A stretch of 40,154 nt of DNA. Origin: SVEL01 sp045126475 (GTDB lineage: Bacteria; Bacillota; Clostridia; Lachnospirales; Lachnospiraceae). The notes beneath the pieces were generated by a model. That model was not told where the DNA came from. It ran no database searches and was given only the letters and a program-made list of their open reading frames with translations. Positions within the stretch are counted from its first letter, which is position 1. Each line of letters opens with the position of its first letter. Both the position numbers and the translations under genes were made by a program. Below are positions 7,621 through 15,216 of the stretch, piece by piece. The stretch spans positions 1 to 40,154 of the forward strand of contig JBGVOL010000089.1 of the NCBI GenBank assembly GCA_045126475.1, written 5' to 3'.

Positions 7621-7693
7621 CTATTTATGATATGCCACCCATTACATACCAATCCGAGAAAAACCCCTCTACTTATGATACGGTTCATTTCCC
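7621..7693. other. rlmH 3'-end repeat, candidate attachment site
   Basis: The rlmH terminal codons, read on the plus strand, are CTACTTATGATACGG (7669-7683). A second copy of the first part, CTATTTATGATATGC, lies at 7621-7635 just after the gene, with 13 of 15 positions the same. A third, more diverged copy (TTATCTATGGTACGGTTC) is at 7125-7142. SCC-type serine-recombinase elements of staphylococci integrate at this exact place, the last codons of rlmH (EAYHK-stop). No recombinase gene is in the window, so this is a possible attachment-site scar only. Confidence 0.4.
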
Positions 7694-8148
7694 AATATCC
7701 TGTAACTCCTGTATATCTGCTCAAGCAGCACCACACGCATAAGCTGATGCGGGAATGTCATTTTGGAAAAGCTAAGTTTAAAATCCGCTCTGCTTTTCAC
7801 CTCATCAGAAAGCCCCAGGGAACCTCCGATTATAAATGTAATATGACCTTTTCCTGACACACCTATATGATTAATCTTTTCTGAAAGTTCAACAGAGTCA
7901 AGCATTTTCCCTTCAATTTCAAGTGTTATGACATATGAGTCCTCCTTTAACACTTTAAGGATTCGCTCACCCTCCTTCTGTCGTATAAGACGCTCCTCCG
8001 TATCTGAAGCACCGTCAGGCGTCTTCTCATCTGCCACCTCAACTATATCAAGCTTTACATATCTTCCAAGACGCTTTGAATACTCGTCTATGGCCATTAT
8101 AAAGTATTTTTCTTTTATTTTTCCTACTGTAATAATTGTTATCTTCAC
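7669..8148 (-). CDS. rlmH: 23S rRNA (pseudouridine-1915-N3)-methyltransferase RlmH
   Basis: 159 aa, the usual length of RlmH. It transfers a methyl group from S-adenosylmethionine to pseudouridine 1915 in helix 69 of 23S rRNA in assembled ribosomes. Diagnostic features are the start MKITIITVGKIKEKYF, the SPOUT-fold binding loop FIIGGSLGLSDEV (~103-115), and the C-terminal knot FPHQLMRVVLLEQIYRSYRI ending in EPYHK. The gene appears to be monocistronic. Its 3' end is the boundary with the AT-rich accessory block to the left. Confidence 0.97.
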   Translation of the reverse strand: MKITIITVGKIKEKYFIMAIDEYSKRLGRYVKLDIVEVADEKTPDGASDTEERLIRQKEGERILKVLKEDSYVITLEIEGKMLDSVELSEKINHIGVSGKGHITFIIGGSLGLSDEVKSRADFKLSFSKMTFPHQLMRVVLLEQIYRSYRILGNEPYHK

Positions 8149-8222
8149 TGCGTTTCTCCCGGATATTATAAAATACTTAATCTGGAATATATATTATCAT
8201 CTTTTTTATCTTAATACAAGAA

Positions 8223-8255
8223 AAGCCTCCGCCATCCATATGACAACGAAGACTT
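8223..8255 (-). terminator. Terminator after the LysM protein gene
   Basis: In transcript direction AAGTCTTCG pairs with CGGAGGCTT (9 bp with two G-U pairs), followed by TTCTTGTATT. It begins about 14 bp after the stop of the LysM gene. Confidence 0.5.
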
Positions 8256-8268
8256 CTCCAAATTCACA

Positions 8269-8823
8269 CTATATGTTTTTAAGCATTTTTGCCAGTTGTT
8301 CCAGTGTCATGTCTTCATCCTTAAACAAATCCCTGACTTTCATACTACCTTCACAGCAACATTCCTCAGATGACTTCTTCTCACATTTCTCCACCTCTTT
8401 TGGCATGTCTGCCGCAGTCTCCACAGCAGATGTCTCCATATACTCAAGATTAGTTTCGCCTTCTGACATCGTACCTTCATCCATATCAGAGCTGCTCATT
8501 CCCATATTGGTCATATTCATATTTTGATTGCGTTCTTCTTCTGTAGGCTGAACTGAAGGCATTCTGCCCATCTGTCCCTGATTCTGATTCATCAACTGCC
8601 CCAATATGCTTGGCTGTGACGGTGTTGGTCTTCTCACCGGAATACAAATCTGGTCTCCAATCTGCAAATTATAAACGTTGATGTTTGAATTTGCCCTCAT
8701 AATCTCATTGATGGTTACATTGTAATGACGGCTTAACAGATAAAGTGTATCCCCTCTTCTGATTGTGTGAACTATACCGTTACATTTTCTGCATGTACAG
8801 ATATTTCCATAATATTCTGCCAT
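8269..8823 (-). CDS. LysM domain protein, possible spore or cell-envelope protein
   Basis: 184 aa from ATG 8823 (MAEYYGNICTC), with GGAG upstream; an ATG at 8871 has no ribosome site. Residues ~19-63 form one LysM domain (HTIRRGDTLYLLSRHYNVT, then INEIMRANSNINVYNLQIGDQICIP), which binds peptidoglycan-type glycans. The short N-terminus has a CxCRKC cysteine cluster and no signal peptide. The rest is Met/Gln/Glu-rich and disordered, with another Cys run (SSEECCCEGS) and a C-terminal helix (MTLEQLAKMLKNI). LysM plus Cys-rich segments and no signal peptide is reminiscent of spore coat morphogenetic proteins such as SafA, but this is inference. Confidence 0.85.
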   Translation of the reverse strand: MAEYYGNICTCRKCNGIVHTIRRGDTLYLLSRHYNVTINEIMRANSNINVYNLQIGDQICIPVRRPTPSQPSILGQLMNQNQGQMGRMPSVQPTEEERNQNMNMTNMGMSSSDMDEGTMSEGETNLEYMETSAVETAADMPKEVEKCEKKSSEECCCEGSMKVRDLFKDEDMTLEQLAKMLKNI

Positions 8824-8904
8824 ATAGATAACTCCAAGTGATTTCATTCTATTATATTCAAAATGAAACAAAGGGTTACATTAATCTTTTACAGATAATC
8901 GTAA

Positions 8905-8952
8905 CAATAAAAAGAAATAGCATCCTTGCAGCTAAAACCAGCACAGCATTTC
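8905..8952 (-). terminator. Terminator after the FliB-like gene
   Basis: A stem between AGAAAT-GC parts at about 8911-8920 and 8943-8952, partly within the end of the gene, ends in a CTTTTTAT run in transcript direction. A 22-bp segment (8908-8929) is identical to 12069-12090. Confidence 0.4.
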
Positions 8953-10005
8953 TACTTTTTCAAGATTTTCATCTGAATGCTCTATTTCTCTTGAATATCT
9001 GTATACTAATTCAATAAGATCATTCATCCCAAATGCTTCCTTCTTTTTTATCCATCTCGTCAGAAGTAACATATATATTTCTACACCATGTCCAACACAA
9101 GCTTCAACTTTTCCTATGATATTTTCATCGTACACTGCACCGGGAAGGTAAATGGAAATAAAATAGACAATTATCTGCTCTAAAACAATTTCTAATGGTG
9201 TCATGTCGCTTTTTTCCCACCATTCTAAAAACTGCTTCTTATTTTCATTATATACATCCTGCCCATCTTCAAATATATAGCGCTGTGTATCTGTAAGTAC
9301 ATCATACCAGTCGTCATATAATATCTCCAGTTCCTCCACCAGGAATAGTGCCTGATTATGTAATAAATCATATTCATTTATAACACATACTTTGTCACTT
9401 TCATCGCACTCATCCCACAATGTCAGATTTCCATCATCATAATGTCTCTGTGCTGATGCTCCTATTTGCAAAACCTTATCTATTCTTTCACGTATACCTA
9501 TATCTCTGTTCTGCAATATTTTTATTATTTCTTCTCTTATATCCTGAAGGCCGGAAAAGAGGAAATAATCAAAATCTTCAAATATTTCCTCATTTTCATC
9601 TTCTTTTGTATAAAATGTCATCTTATCATTTGTGGACATAAGTATTCTTGCAACTTCCGGACAGGATATTGAAAGTGAAATTTCTCTTACATTCTCAAAT
9701 TCCTCCGTATGCCTTGGATATTCCCTGCAAGTTGCACAAAGGCTTTCCTTTCCAAGATTTATGTACATGTCACACAGCTTATTATCACATAAAAATGCAC
9801 ATTTCCCGTTCTTATTATGTTTAAAAACGCCTTCCCTCCAATCTATCCTTTCGTCCAGTGTCTTTTTGTATTCACCTTTGTAAACTTTATACTTTTCCAA
9901 AGAATCTTCATCTATTACAATTTGCCATTGAGAACAGCATGTATCAGGACATTCTGAAGCGATACATTTAAATTTTTTATAATAATCTGGATAAACATAA
10001 ATCAT
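8932..10005 (-). CDS. fliB: FliB-like flagellin lysine-N-methylase (Cys-rich)
   Basis: 357 aa from ATG 10005 (MIYVYPDYYKKFKC), with GGAGGAG 5 bp upstream. The N-terminal half carries the cysteine pattern of the family: CIASECPDTCC (~14-24), CAFLCDNKLCDMY, CATCREYPR and SISCPEVA. These likely bind an Fe-S or metal cluster. Salmonella FliB methylates surface lysines of flagellin; in Clostridia this Cys-rich family is annotated the same way, but substrates are mostly untested. The C-terminal ~200 residues are helical. No flagellar genes are in the window, but a chemoreceptor is. The downstream terminator shares a 22-bp segment with the one after the hydrolase gene at 12111. Confidence 0.8.
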   Translation of the reverse strand: MIYVYPDYYKKFKCIASECPDTCCSQWQIVIDEDSLEKYKVYKGEYKKTLDERIDWREGVFKHNKNGKCAFLCDNKLCDMYINLGKESLCATCREYPRHTEEFENVREISLSISCPEVARILMSTNDKMTFYTKEDENEEIFEDFDYFLFSGLQDIREEIIKILQNRDIGIRERIDKVLQIGASAQRHYDDGNLTLWDECDESDKVCVINEYDLLHNQALFLVEELEILYDDWYDVLTDTQRYIFEDGQDVYNENKKQFLEWWEKSDMTPLEIVLEQIIVYFISIYLPGAVYDENIIGKVEACVGHGVEIYMLLLTRWIKKKEAFGMNDLIELVYRYSREIEHSDENLEKVEMLCWF

Positions 10006-10067
10006 ATTTTCTCCTCCGGATACGTTAATCCCCATGTATTTCTAAATTCTGTCATCATATCCTTTTC

Positions 10068-12035
10068 TTATTCCCTGCTCATATCTTCCAGTTCAAGTTC
10101 AGTTTCCAAAATACGTTCAAGTAAGGATTCCTGCTTCCTTGTCTCCTCATCTATACTCGCCTGTATTTCCATTAAACGCTCATAATTTGATGAAAGTTCG
10201 GGATTTAAAAGTTCCATCTGTAAATTTGCAGATTTTTCTTCACTTTCCGCAAGCATCTCGCTGTATTTCTCAAACTGTTTCTTTAACCTTGACAAAATTT
10301 TTCCGGGATTATAGTACTTTGTCTTATCAAAAACATCATCCAATGTTGGTGCATTATTTGGTTTTACCTCATTTTTATCTGTCCGGTTATTGGAAGTTAA
10401 ACTTTGTTTTGACGCACCTTGCTTTTCTCTCTCTACAAGATAATTTTCATAATTTACAGGATAGAAATTGACCCTATCTTCTGTAAATTCCATAATACCT
10501 GTCGCTACTCTGTCAATAAAGTATCTGTCATGGGACACAAACAAAACTGTACCTTCATAATTGACAAGCATTTTTTCCAATGCTTCCTTTCCCACAAGGT
10601 CCATATGGTTTGTTGGCTCATCAAGTATTAAAAAATTAGGCTTCGTATAAAAAATATTACAAAGTTCCAATCTTACCTTTTCACCACCTGATAACTGCCC
10701 CATTTTCTTTTCTACATCTTCTCCCGAAAACAGAAATGCCCCAAGTGCACTTCTCACGTCGTTTCTGAGGAGATTAGGATACAAGCTCCAAAAATACTCT
10801 AATACAGTTTGTTCCGGGTCTGTATCATTATTAACTGCTTTATGCTGGTCAAAATATGCATAATCCACATTATTACCAAACCTGAAATTTCCGCCTAATG
10901 CTTCCACTTCACCAACAATTGTCTTTAACAGAGTCGATTTTCCCTTTCCGTTTTCTCCAATAATTGCAATTCTTTCTGACTTTCTGATTGTTGCAGAAAC
11001 TTCGCTAAGCACCGTGTCATATCCTATTTTTAATCTGTCGATTGAAAGTACCTCAGTATAACTTTCCCTTGCAGGCTGAAACATTGCCTTAAATGCCCTC
11101 GTATCAAAGCGGCGTGGTTTTTCAATCTTTACCATATGCTCGATTGCCATTCTTTTTGATCTGGTAGCTGCCACTTTTGTTGGTGTATTCTTCCATTTTT
11201 CAATCCATGCTGTAAGTCTTTCTATTTCTTTTTGTTGCTCCTCATAGTCCTTTTCCTGCTTAATCTGTGCCTCTTCTTTCAATTTCACATACGCAGAATA
11301 ATTTCCGGGATAACGCTTTATATCTCCATATTCAATCTCATAAGTTACATCAATTATATGATCCAAAAACATTCTGTCATGTGACACTATAACAACTGCT
11401 CTGTCATAGCTTTTTAAATAAGTCTCAAGCCATTCAACAGTCTTTATATCCAAATGGTTTGTTGGCTCATCAAGGAGCAAAATATCCGGACGAGTAAGTA
11501 AAAGCTGAATAAAGGCTATCTTTGTCTGCTGTCCGCCTGAAAAATTTCCTATTGGCTGTTCCAAATCACTTAGTGGAAAACCAAACTGTTGAAACATTGT
11601 TTCCATATCATTTTTCCAGCTGTATCCATGGAGACTCTCCATCTTTCGTTGAAGAAAATCATACTCTGACAACAGTCTTTTATCTTCTGCACTTTCAAGT
11701 ATACCTTCTATTTCCTTCATTCTCTTTTCACATTCAAATACTTGTGCAAAAGCTTTTTTTAATTCATCCTTTACAAGCACAGAACCATCTGTAAAACTTA
11801 CCTGGCGAAGAAATCCTATATTTTGCTTTCCACTCATGGTAATTCCGCAACTCTCGTCACTATCAAGGTTGCTCATCTCAATCTCTCCGGCTATAAGTTT
11901 GAGTAATGTTGTTTTACCACAGCCATTTCTGCCGACAATTGCTATTTTTTCTGTATCGTGTATTTCAAAATTCACGCTTTTCAGTATTGTATCAGCAGCA
12001 AACTGAACAATCGCATTTCTAATCTGATATCTCAT
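10068..12035 (-). CDS. ABC-F family ATPase (two ATP-binding domains, no membrane domain)
   Basis: About 655 aa from ATG 12035 (MRYQIRNAIVQ); a start 5 codons earlier (12050) is possible, and its AAAGGGG is too close for certainty. Two ABC domains: Walker A GRNGCGKTT (~35), signature SGGQQTKI, Walker B ILLLDEPTNHLD; then Walker A GENGKGKST (~355), signature SGGEKVRL, Walker B FLILDEPTNHMD. The linker between them contains the charged PtIM-like helix pair. A ~90-residue coiled-coil tail follows. ABC-F proteins act on the ribosome, either as translation factors or as antibiotic protection factors. Length and tail fit the Uup/YfmR-like group better than short resistance types. Substrate unknown. 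Confidence 0.93.
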   Translation of the reverse strand: MRYQIRNAIVQFAADTILKSVNFEIHDTEKIAIVGRNGCGKTTLLKLIAGEIEMSNLDSDESCGITMSGKQNIGFLRQVSFTDGSVLVKDELKKAFAQVFECEKRMKEIEGILESAEDKRLLSEYDFLQRKMESLHGYSWKNDMETMFQQFGFPLSDLEQPIGNFSGGQQTKIAFIQLLLTRPDILLLDEPTNHLDIKTVEWLETYLKSYDRAVVIVSHDRMFLDHIIDVTYEIEYGDIKRYPGNYSAYVKLKEEAQIKQEKDYEEQQKEIERLTAWIEKWKNTPTKVAATRSKRMAIEHMVKIEKPRRFDTRAFKAMFQPARESYTEVLSIDRLKIGYDTVLSEVSATIRKSERIAIIGENGKGKSTLLKTIVGEVEALGGNFRFGNNVDYAYFDQHKAVNNDTDPEQTVLEYFWSLYPNLLRNDVRSALGAFLFSGEDVEKKMGQLSGGEKVRLELCNIFYTKPNFLILDEPTNHMDLVGKEALEKMLVNYEGTVLFVSHDRYFIDRVATGIMEFTEDRVNFYPVNYENYLVEREKQGASKQSLTSNNRTDKNEVKPNNAPTLDDVFDKTKYYNPGKILSRLKKQFEKYSEMLAESEEKSANLQMELLNPELSSNYERLMEIQASIDEETRKQESLLERILETELELEDMSRE

Positions 12036-12068
12036 TTTTATCCCATCCATTCCCCTTTATCGTAATGA

Positions 12069-12118
12069 TAAAAAGAAATAGCATCCTTGTACCGTCCAAA
12101 GTTTAGAATGCTATTCTC
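12069..12118 (-). terminator. Terminator after the nicotinamidase-like gene
   Basis: AATAGCAT just at the gene end pairs with ATGCTATT (8 bp plus flanking pairs), followed in transcript direction by TCTTTTTAT. The 3' side (12069-12090) is identical over 22 bp to the terminator region at 8908-8929. Confidence 0.55.
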
Positions 12119-12641
12119 CTATGACATTTATCTGACAGCATTTCATTACATCCAAGGCCGCCTTGTGTGTCTCCACAGAAACTCCTGCGCAGCACGATGC
12201 ATCAACCGTTATCTCTTTCTCCGGATAACTTGCCTTAAGAACCAAAGCGTTTGACACTACGCAAATGTCTGTACAAAGGCCTATAAGTTCAATTGAAAAG
12301 TCCTCATTCCCTGCTTTTTCCATGATTCTTCTAGGGAGTTCCACAGAACCGAAAGTGATTTTCTCAATTTTGTCATAATCTCTTCCGTCAAGTGCGGCCT
12401 GAACATTATTGTCAAGTTCCCATCCTTCTGTACCCTTTATGCAGTGCGGCACAGGCAGTTTCTTACCTTCACTTGTCTCCATATAATTGTCAAAATGTGT
12501 ATCATATGTAACAAATATATCACCGTCATGATTCCTGATTTTTGACACAACATTTTCTACTATGGCTGCTGCTTCCTTTGAACCCAGCGCTCCGTCCACA
12601 AAATCCTTCTGCATGTCAACTACAACTAAAAAATTCTTCAT
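12111..12641 (-). CDS. Isochorismatase-fold cysteine hydrolase, nicotinamidase-like
   Basis: 176 aa. The catalytic triad of the family is visible: Asp9 in VVVDMQKDFVDG, Lys94 in KIEKITFGS and Cys127 in GLCTDICVVSNAL. A cis-peptide-type region follows the Cys. Nicotinamidases convert nicotinamide to nicotinate in NAD salvage; the metal-site pattern DTHFDNY (~47-53) supports a PncA-like rather than an isochorismate enzyme. It starts at MKNFLVV with AAGGAG upstream and is followed by a terminator, so it is probably transcribed alone. The substrate is inferred from motif similarity. Confidence 0.88.
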   Translation of the reverse strand: MKNFLVVVDMQKDFVDGALGSKEAAAIVENVVSKIRNHDGDIFVTYDTHFDNYMETSEGKKLPVPHCIKGTEGWELDNNVQAALDGRDYDKIEKITFGSVELPRRIMEKAGNEDFSIELIGLCTDICVVSNALVLKASYPEKEITVDASCCAGVSVETHKAALDVMKCCQINVIGE

Positions 12642-12873
12642 ATCGTTCTCCTTATTTTATACCCCTGTAGATTACCATCTGTAGAGTTCAATTTTTTATG
12701 GCTAATATTTCTCTATCACCTAATATATTGCGCACAATTTCAAGTGTATCTCCTAATTTCAAGAAATCACGCCTAATTTTTTATGTAGACTATTATACAT
12801 TTATATGTATATATTATCAATATTAAACTGTGCATTGTTCCTCAGCACTACTCCTTATTTAATTATTCCTTTA

Positions 12874-13710
12874 TTATCTTTCATACATTATTTTTGCTAT
12901 CCTTTTTATCTCATCTGTTCCAAGTGGCATAAACGATGATTCTTCTGTTATTATCAATCTGTCACCTACTATTATTCCTTCTCTAATATAATTCTTGACT
13001 CTTTGCATTGTATGTTTAAGATAATTGTCGTCATCCATCATTCCTCTGTGTTCCCAATATACCTCACATCGTCTTTTAATATCAAGAATAGTAAAATCAG
13101 GATGAATCACATACCCACTTGATAACACAAGCGGACATTCATACTTATACGGTATATTCATATTGAACAGTGTATTTGCTATATTCAATTCTGATTTTGA
13201 TCTCACTCGTTCACCTTTTTCTGTAATATACATAGGCATATCATCCGATATTTCTTTCTTTTCATAAGGTTTAGCCAACCATTCTTCTATGTAATCTTTA
13301 TCAGTGATATCAATTGGTACTATATGCTCCTTTATTTCTTTGGGACATTCTGAATATATATTCTGAATTTGGATATCTTTTGAACCTTTTTCCAAGAATC
13401 TTTTTAGATTGTTTATTTCTTCATTTACAATTTTAAGAACATCCATATCATACTTCTTTTGAAGATATATCTTTATCTTCTTTTCTTCTTTCTTACCTAA
13501 ATATACACCACTTTTATCTTTTGCCTCTGTTCGAAGATAATATTGCATCTTATTTTTATTCTTTATGATATGAATCTTCCCATCCGGATACTTTTTTAGG
13601 CGATTTTGTACTTTTGCGTAAATCAATTCAAGTTCTTTCAGCCTCCTCATTGATTCATCATATAAATTTGTTTTATTCAAATATTGCTCCTTCGTAATTA
13701 ATTCCTCCAT
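12874..13710 (-). CDS. PD-(D/E)XK nuclease-fold-like protein of unknown role
   Basis: 278 aa from ATG 13710 with a GGAGG-like site. The first ~150 residues are lysine-rich helices. The C-terminal ~110 residues match the layout of a PD-(D/E)XK fold: a helix RSKSELNIANTL (Glu174), a strand with HPDFTI (Asp205), and YWEHRG (Glu220), followed by a helix. Asp205 and Glu220 are in the right places; the usual Lys is not plain (EHR), so catalysis is uncertain. It looks like a DNA-cleaving or DNA-handling protein of restriction/defence or mobile-element type. It is preceded by a ~460-nt leader with a tandem repeat array and a promoter at 14177-14205. Function is inferred. Confidence 0.8.
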   Translation of the reverse strand: MEELITKEQYLNKTNLYDESMRRLKELELIYAKVQNRLKKYPDGKIHIIKNKNKMQYYLRTEAKDKSGVYLGKKEEKKIKIYLQKKYDMDVLKIVNEEINNLKRFLEKGSKDIQIQNIYSECPKEIKEHIVPIDITDKDYIEEWLAKPYEKKEISDDMPMYITEKGERVRSKSELNIANTLFNMNIPYKYECPLVLSSGYVIHPDFTILDIKRRCEVYWEHRGMMDDDNYLKHTMQRVKNYIREGIIVGDRLIITEESSFMPLGTDEIKRIAKIMYER

Positions 13711-13721
13711 TCAATTATTTT

Positions 13722-13940
13722 ACATCGATTTCCTTTTTTTCATAATTTTCGATGTCTTTCTCTTTTTTTCTTTTGTTCTCTTACATCGGTTTTCCTTTTT
13801 TTCTTGCTTTTCGATGTCTTTCTCTTTTTTCCTTTTGTCTTCTTACATCGAATTCTCTTTTTTTCTTGCTTTCCGATGTTTCTTCCCTTTTGCTTCTGCT
13901 TGTTTTCACCGAATCGTTTCTCTTTATTATTTTCCGATGT
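13722..13940. repeat. 62-bp imperfect tandem repeat array in the leader of the nuclease-like gene
   Basis: ACATCG occurs on the plus strand at 13722, 13783 and 13845 (a degenerate copy near 13909), and CGATGT at 13750, 13812, 13874 and 13935. Each recurs every 61-62 bp and they alternate 28-33 bp apart, with T/C-rich filler between. In the transcript of the downstream gene each unit can form ACATCG...CGATGT stems with purine-rich loops, and neighbouring stems compete. 62 is not a multiple of 3, so the repeat is not a protein repeat. A Lys/Arg-rich 68-codon frame crosses it (13946-13740) but has no ribosome site and is probably not translated. Confidence 0.7.
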
Positions 13941-14176
13941 GCTCATACCGTCATCATATAGATTAATTTCTATGTATTGTTCTTTTATGCAACTACCACG
14001 ATTCTTTTCCTTGTTTCCTCCTACTTTCTGGTTTCTTAATAATACTAAATTGTTTGTTGGGGTTAATATATGTCCTTTTTACTTTGGACAATGACAAAAT
14101 AAAGATAAAGAATTCGTACTCAACACTAACAACGCTTAATGCGATACCATTGTTGATAAGCATGATGTTTGAACAC

Positions 14177-14205
14177 ATTATAACGTATTTCAATAGCAAA
14201 ATCAA
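14177..14205 (-). promoter_or_regulatory. Promoter for the 12874-13710 gene, with a long leader
   Basis: Read on the minus strand: TTGATT (14205-14200) and TATAAT (14182-14177), 17-bp spacer. Transcription would start near 14170, leaving a leader of about 460 nt that contains the 62-bp array. The rest of 13941-14176 is AT-rich and shows no convincing gene. Confidence 0.5.
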
Positions 14206-14225
14206 TAAGATGTAATTTTATACCT

Positions 14226-14316
14226 CTCATCCCGACGACGAATCAGTCCTGTGCTTCGCACCGCTCCTTCGGAGCTGTACGGCTTCGCCGTACGGACTGA
14301 TTCATCGTGGGACGAG
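14226..14316. repeat. Multibranched hairpin cluster downstream of yebC
   Basis: An outer stem (AATCAGTCC 14241-14249 with GGACTGATT 14294-14302, extended outwards by CGACG/CATCG and CTCATCCC/GGGACGAG) encloses three adjacent hairpins: GTGC-TTC-GCAC, GCTCC-TTC-GGAGC and GTACGGC-TTC-GCCGTAC. Drawn out it is a four-way junction like a cloverleaf with TTC loops. The hairpins are compact and near perfect, which is typical of repeated intergenic elements or structured RNA. Confidence 0.65.
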
Positions 14317-14430
14317 TAGCAATTTCACCAGCAAATAGACAAATAGAAGTAGCTGTGTGCTAATGGCAATAAATTGCCTCGCACACAGCTACTTCTATTT
14401 GTCTGCTTGCGTGAAATTGCTACTCGTCCC
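14309..14430. repeat. Long inverted repeat that includes the yebC stop codon
   Basis: The left arm at 14309-14328 and 14337-14360 pairs with 14411-14430 and 14381-14404: 20 plus 24 perfect base pairs, with a small 6/8-nt internal loop. The apical part has a further GGCAAT/ATTGCC hairpin. The right arm contains the last codons and the TAG stop of yebC. GGGACGAG (14309-14316) can instead pair with CTCATCCC (14227-14234), so the two structures are mutually exclusive. The arrangement suggests a processed 3' end, terminator or mobile hairpin element. Confidence 0.75.
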
Positions 14431-15148
14431 AGTTGTGGTATACGTTCTGGACGTCGTCATCCTCATCAAGCATATCAAGTATTCTGTTTATCTTCTTAAT
14501 ATCATCTTCGCTTGTAAGTTCTACATAGTTCTGTGGTATCATTGTTACTTCTGCTGATACCATTGGAATTCCTTCTTTTTCAAGTGCCTGGCGTACTGTC
14601 TCACAGTCATCCGGTGCTGTAAGGATTTCATAGCTGTCTTCTTCCTCTGCGAAGTCCTCTGCTCCTGCATCAAGTGCTGTCATCATAACTGTATCGGCGT
14701 CTATTTCGCACTCTTCCTTATCAATGATAATCTGACCCTTCTTGTCAAACATGTAAGATACACAACCTGTTGTTCCGACGTTTCCGCCGCCCTTTGTAAA
14801 TGCATTTCTTACGTTTGAAGCTGTTCTGTTTCTGTTGTCTGTAAGTGTATCAACGATGATAGCTGTTCCGCTCGGACCGTATCCTTCGTATGTAACTACC
14901 TCGTAATTAACTGAGTTTGCATCTCCTGCTGCCTTCTTGATACCTCTCTCGATTGTATCATTTGGCATATTGTTTGACTTTGCCTTTGCGATTACTGCTG
15001 CAAGCTTTGAATTGTTTGCAGGATCCGGACCGCCTTCCTTAACTGCAACTGCGATTTCACGACCGATGATTGTGAAAATCTTTCCCTTTGCTGCATCATT
15101 TTTCTCTTTCTTGTGCTTAATATTGGCAAATTTTGAATGTCCTGACAT
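14420..15148 (-). CDS. yebC: YebC/PmpR family protein
   Basis: 242 aa, the usual length. Begins MSGHSKFANIKHKKEKND, diagnostic of the family. The three-domain layout is visible, with the long helix NAFTKGGGNVG (~116) and acidic C-terminal strands ending in NVYHNWDE. YebC-type proteins were described as DNA-binding regulators (PmpR) and more recently as translation factors that relieve ribosome stalling. The stop codon lies inside a long inverted repeat (14309-14430). A possible role of that repeat in yebC expression is not known. Confidence 0.97.
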   Translation of the reverse strand: MSGHSKFANIKHKKEKNDAAKGKIFTIIGREIAVAVKEGGPDPANNSKLAAVIAKAKSNNMPNDTIERGIKKAAGDANSVNYEVVTYEGYGPSGTAIIVDTLTDNRNRTASNVRNAFTKGGGNVGTTGCVSYMFDKKGQIIIDKEECEIDADTVMMTALDAGAEDFAEEEDSYEILTAPDDCETVRQALEKEGIPMVSAEVTMIPQNYVELTSEDDIKKINRILDMLDEDDDVQNVYHNWDE

Positions 15149-15216
15149 TTCTTTCTCTCCTTCTATGTCTTTTTTCTAATTATCATCAACAGACCTCTGT
15201 CTGTTCCAAACTGCAT

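Noticed and set aside
13722..13940. Possible CRISPR array
   Set aside because: Repeats are only 6-bp motifs in a degenerate 62-bp tandem unit, without 25-37 bp identical repeats and unique spacers; no cas genes are present.
13740..13946. Lys/Arg-rich 68-codon frame over the 62-bp array
   Set aside because: No ribosome site, composition follows from the polypurine repeat, and the repeat period does not preserve the reading frame.
13993..14205. 70-codon minus-strand frame upstream of the array
   Set aside because: AT-rich, no ribosome site, and the promoter at 14177-14205 overlaps its start.
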